NCBI RefSeq assembly: GCF_008831285.2
Contig: NC_045145.1
Span: 7,440,802 to 7,504,801, forward strand
Length of the DNA: 64,000 nt
Reading direction: 5' to 3'
Source: Nymphaea colorata
Lineage: Eukaryota; Streptophyta; Magnoliopsida; Nymphaeales; Nymphaeaceae
Shown: positions 61,768 through 64,000 of the stretch, one piece after another
How positions within the stretch are numbered: the stretch's first letter is position 1
How the letters are laid out: each line of letters begins with the position of its first letter
The notes under the pieces: generated by a model
What the model was told of the DNA's origin: nothing
Database searches by the model: none
What the model saw: only the letters and a program-made list of their open reading frames with translations
Made by a program: the position numbers and the translations under genes

Positions 61768-62238
61768 TGTTGTAAGATCATTTGGTGGGCCGGCATATGT
61801 CTATGAGGAATTTCAGACATTATGGCTGTCTTAACGTAAATATCCGCTTAAGTGATTGCATTTTGGGATATTATGTCATTTTAGATGGTATGGGGTAATT
61901 TTGAAATGTATATATACCTATACGCAATTACGGACTCTTTGATGGGTTGAATCCGTAATTGTCCTCATTATATAATGGTAGTGGTCCCTGGGGTCGTGCG
62001 AACAGTTGCTTTTGGTTTCTAGGGTTTTCTCTTCCCCATCTGAGAGAGACCTCACGCGCACTGCACGTACCCTGGAAGACCCTGCTGCGATCTTCCCGTG
62101 CACCAGATCAGATGGATTCAGGTACGCTTCCGCTTCAGTTTAAGGTTTCGTTTATTTCAATGATTTAGCATGAGCATGATCCTGTTTAGGGTATATACAT
62201 TTGGTTTTGTATATGCGTTATGGGGAGAAATCCCAACA
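61768..62238 (+). repeat. 5' LTR of retrotransposon E
   Basis: The right edge ATCCCAACA is followed two bases later by TGGTATCAGAGC, a perfect initiator-Met primer site. The left edge TGTTGTAAG at 61,768 pairs with it as a short inverted repeat but is not proven. TATATATACC at about 61,908 is a likely promoter box, and the CT-rich stretch at 62,015-62,050 would fall in the transcribed part. Confidence 0.65.
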
Positions 62239-62240
62239 TT

Positions 62241-62252
62241 TGGTATCAGAGC
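62241..62252 (+). other. primer-binding site of retrotransposon E
   Basis: TGGTATCAGAGC, complementary to the 3' end of plant initiator-Met tRNA. Confidence 0.9.
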
Positions 62253-62340
62253 CAATGTTCTTCGTTAAATCGTTGAATTTTTTGGATGATTTTGTGCGTC
62301 TTCCCGTTGGGTTCATCCCTGTTTTTCGGCTGCAAGTATT

Positions 62341-62377
<37 letters not shown>

Positions 62378-62519
62378 AGGGTTGAGGGCGTGCGACGGAA
62401 GCCGTCGGGCTTCCGTTGCAGCCATCAGGAGGATCGGAGAAGGGGACGAGAGGATCGGCGGGCGTCAGTCGCCGTTGGGCGATGGCGGGCCTCCGGCCGT
62501 TGGGGCGCGTCCTGCCTGC

Positions 62520-62543
62520 GGCCACCCACGCTGTTGGGTGGCC
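62520..62543 (+). other. hairpin, copy 1 (9-bp stem)
   Basis: GGCCACCCA, loop CGCTGT, TGGGTGGCC. Confidence 0.8.
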
Positions 62544-62893
62544 TGTCGGCGCTCTCCCCGTCTCTGTTGCAGCGAAAACAGAAGAACAAGTAGTGCAAGG
62601 GGAATAACAGGGAAGGCGACGGCAGGGAGGCTGGCAGAGGGCGACGGCCGGCGACTCAGATGTCGCCGGACGGGCCCGTGCGACCCGCTGCCATCCACCC
62701 ACAGTCACCGGCGACCCACCGGTGGCCTCCTCGCCGCTTCTGCAACCGCCCATTCCAGTCGATAATGGCGGAAATCAGAAAAGGGGCAGATTGTAGCAGA
62801 AGGGGAAACCGACCAGAATCGGCCGGTTTCCGGCGGGCGTCGGCCCGCCATCGTGGCGGCCGACGTCCGGCGACGCTGGCGGCACCCGCCGGC

Positions 62894-62917
62894 GGCCACC
62901 CACGGTGTTGGGTGGCC
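62894..62917 (+). other. hairpin, copy 2 (9-bp stem)
   Basis: GGCCACCCA, loop CGGTGT, TGGGTGGCC; same stem as copy 1 with one loop base changed. Confidence 0.8.
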
Positions 62918-63157
62918 TGCCGGTGGAGCTTCACCGCCCGCCTGCCGTTCGGCAGGCGAGCGGTGGAGACGACGCCCGCGACGCTCGGGCGGTCGAGCGG
63001 GTCAGCCCGGGTCGGGTCGTGACAGAGCCGATCCGGGTCCATCAGATTTAAAAAAAAAAAAAAAAACTTTTCCCGCCTCGCGCCCGAGCCCCTGCGTTTT
63101 ATTTTTCGGACCGGGTCGGGTCCTGTCGGACCCGACCCGTATCCATTTGGTTTAAGT

Positions 63158-63605
63158 AAATCGGTTCATTTTTTTTAAACCAGTTTTGGAAAAGACTCGA
63201 ACCGGTTCATTACGATTCAGAACCGATTCAATCCGATTCAGACCGGTTCGGACCTTCTAGGGACCGGTTCGAACCTTTCAGATCCGTTTCGGACCATTTG
63301 GGGACAGGTTCATTCATTTCAGAACCGATTTGAACCATTTTCGAACCGATTCAGGGCTTTTCAGAACCGGTTCATTCAGTTTTGGAACCGATTCTAGCAT
63401 TTCAGAACCGATTAAGTTGATTTTTGAACCGATTCGGGCATTTTCAGACCGGTTCACTTGATATTTAGACCGATTCAGGGCTTTTCAGACCGGTTCATTG
63501 AGTTCTGGAACCGTTTTTGGGCCAATTTTAACTGGTTCATTGGGTTTTAGAACCGATATGGTCTATTTTTGACCAGTACGTCCAATTTTTAGACTGGTTC
63601 AGCCC
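63158..63605 (+). repeat. degenerate 21-bp-period minisatellite
   Basis: About 22 units around the core GAACCGRTTCA, alternating with TTTTCAG-type spacers. Core starts in the clearest part fall at 63,322, 63,342, 63,364, 63,384, 63,405, 63,426, 63,447, 63,468 and 63,488, that is, steps of 20-22 bp. Confidence 0.88.
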
Positions 63606-64000
63606 TATGTAGGGGTATGCAGGTGTTCTAATTGTGGTTTAAGAACGATACGGGCCATTTTAAGGCCGATTCAGTAGTTCTTGACCCTCTTAAGCACGAT
63701 TATGATACTGGTTTATAAGTTTTGGACTCTTTTGGGCTCATTTCATTGAATCATTTTGGTTTTGAATTTAATGTAAGGCATACATGTATGGTAATTTGGT
63801 TTATGCATCAAGTTTTTGGGATTCAATAAATGACAAATTCTGTATGTAAATTTTAATTCATGTATCATGTTTTGCATGTTGTTAATTTATGTGTGTACTT
63901 TAGATGAATGTTTGGATTATGAATTTAATCTTTGGTCATGTCTATTGTTTGAAATGAGTACGTTTGTACTTTATGTCGTCAAAGTGACATCTGTTGTACG
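63606..64000. other. AT-rich sequence to window end
   Basis: No gene; presumably still leader of retrotransposon E. Confidence 0.5.

Larger units (their letters stand above)
62253..63157 (+). other. GC-rich leader of retrotransposon E
   Basis: After a run of 31 A (62,346-62,376) the sequence switches to high GC up to about 63,040, unlike the rest of the window. Overlapping arginine/glycine-rich frames on both strands reflect composition, not genes. Two copies of a 24-nt hairpin lie at 62,520 and 62,894. No gag frame is reached, so superfamily is open. Confidence 0.6.

Noticed and set aside
62346-62376. 31-A run as a LINE or SINE tail
   Set aside because: It follows a primer-binding site and lies inside the leader; no LINE sequence or target duplication adjoins it.
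62286-63155. Long GC-rich frames on both strands
   Set aside because: Arg/Gly/Pro-rich sequence in all frames, as expected from composition; they lie in a retrotransposon leader.

Overview
The window looks like nuclear DNA of a flowering plant. It is AT-rich, full of long (TA)n, (TC)n and (GA)n tracts, and dominated by plant-type transposable elements: Ty1/copia retrotransposons with initiator-Met-type primer sites, plant L1-like LINEs with DUF4283/CCHC ORF1s, and hAT-type inverted-repeat elements. I cannot name the species from sequence alone.

Only one gene looks intact: a two-exon Pollen Ole e 1 family gene at 22,845-24,328 (+), predicted secreted, 182 residues. Broken gene pieces are an N-terminal 2-oxoglutarate oxygenase fragment (12.9 kb), an LRR-region fragment of an NBS-LRR resistance gene (59.8-60.9 kb), weak LRR-like duplicated blocks (15-16 kb), and orphan exons at 48-51 kb and 56.9-58.6 kb.

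Layout. 1-8.4 kb: gene-free DNA with microsatellites and one hAT MITE. 8.5-12.3 kb: a long TG...CA repeat, here called R1, probably an LTR. 12.9-16.1 kb: oxygenase fragment, second hAT MITE, tandem duplications. 16.7-19.0 kb: LINE 3' fragment and a truncated copia element. 19.0-21.2 kb: half of an R1 copy and the 5' part of a LINE, both reversed. 21.2-21.9 kb: an LTR-like repeat, R2. 22.8-24.3 kb: the Ole e 1 gene. 27.7-34.7 kb: a second LINE broken by a complete copia element (TSD AGATA), a likely solo LTR, and the LTR of a third copia. 34.7-38.7 kb: that copia, truncated at its 5' side. 38.7-40.2 kb: the other half of R1. 40.2-45.4 kb: the 3' part of a LINE. 45.4-55.6 kb: a three-level nest, in which a copia element (+) holds a second copia (-), which holds a 3.8-kb hAT element with gene-like cargo. 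56.3-61.2 kb: a possible CACTA-like unit with gene debris. 61.8-64 kb: LTR, primer site and long leader of another LTR retrotransposon, with a 21-bp-period array.

The main observation is a probable 19.6-kb inversion between about 19,030 and 38,676. Flipping that interval reunites three split features at once: the two halves of R1, whose outer ends carry the same 5-bp duplication CATGC; the two halves of LINE ORF1, which then read in one frame; and the two flanks of the LINE, which both lie in R2. The Ole e 1 gene lies inside the inverted interval. A second pattern is that three of four readable reverse transcriptases have lost the same catalytic Asp by a change that fits CpG deamination.
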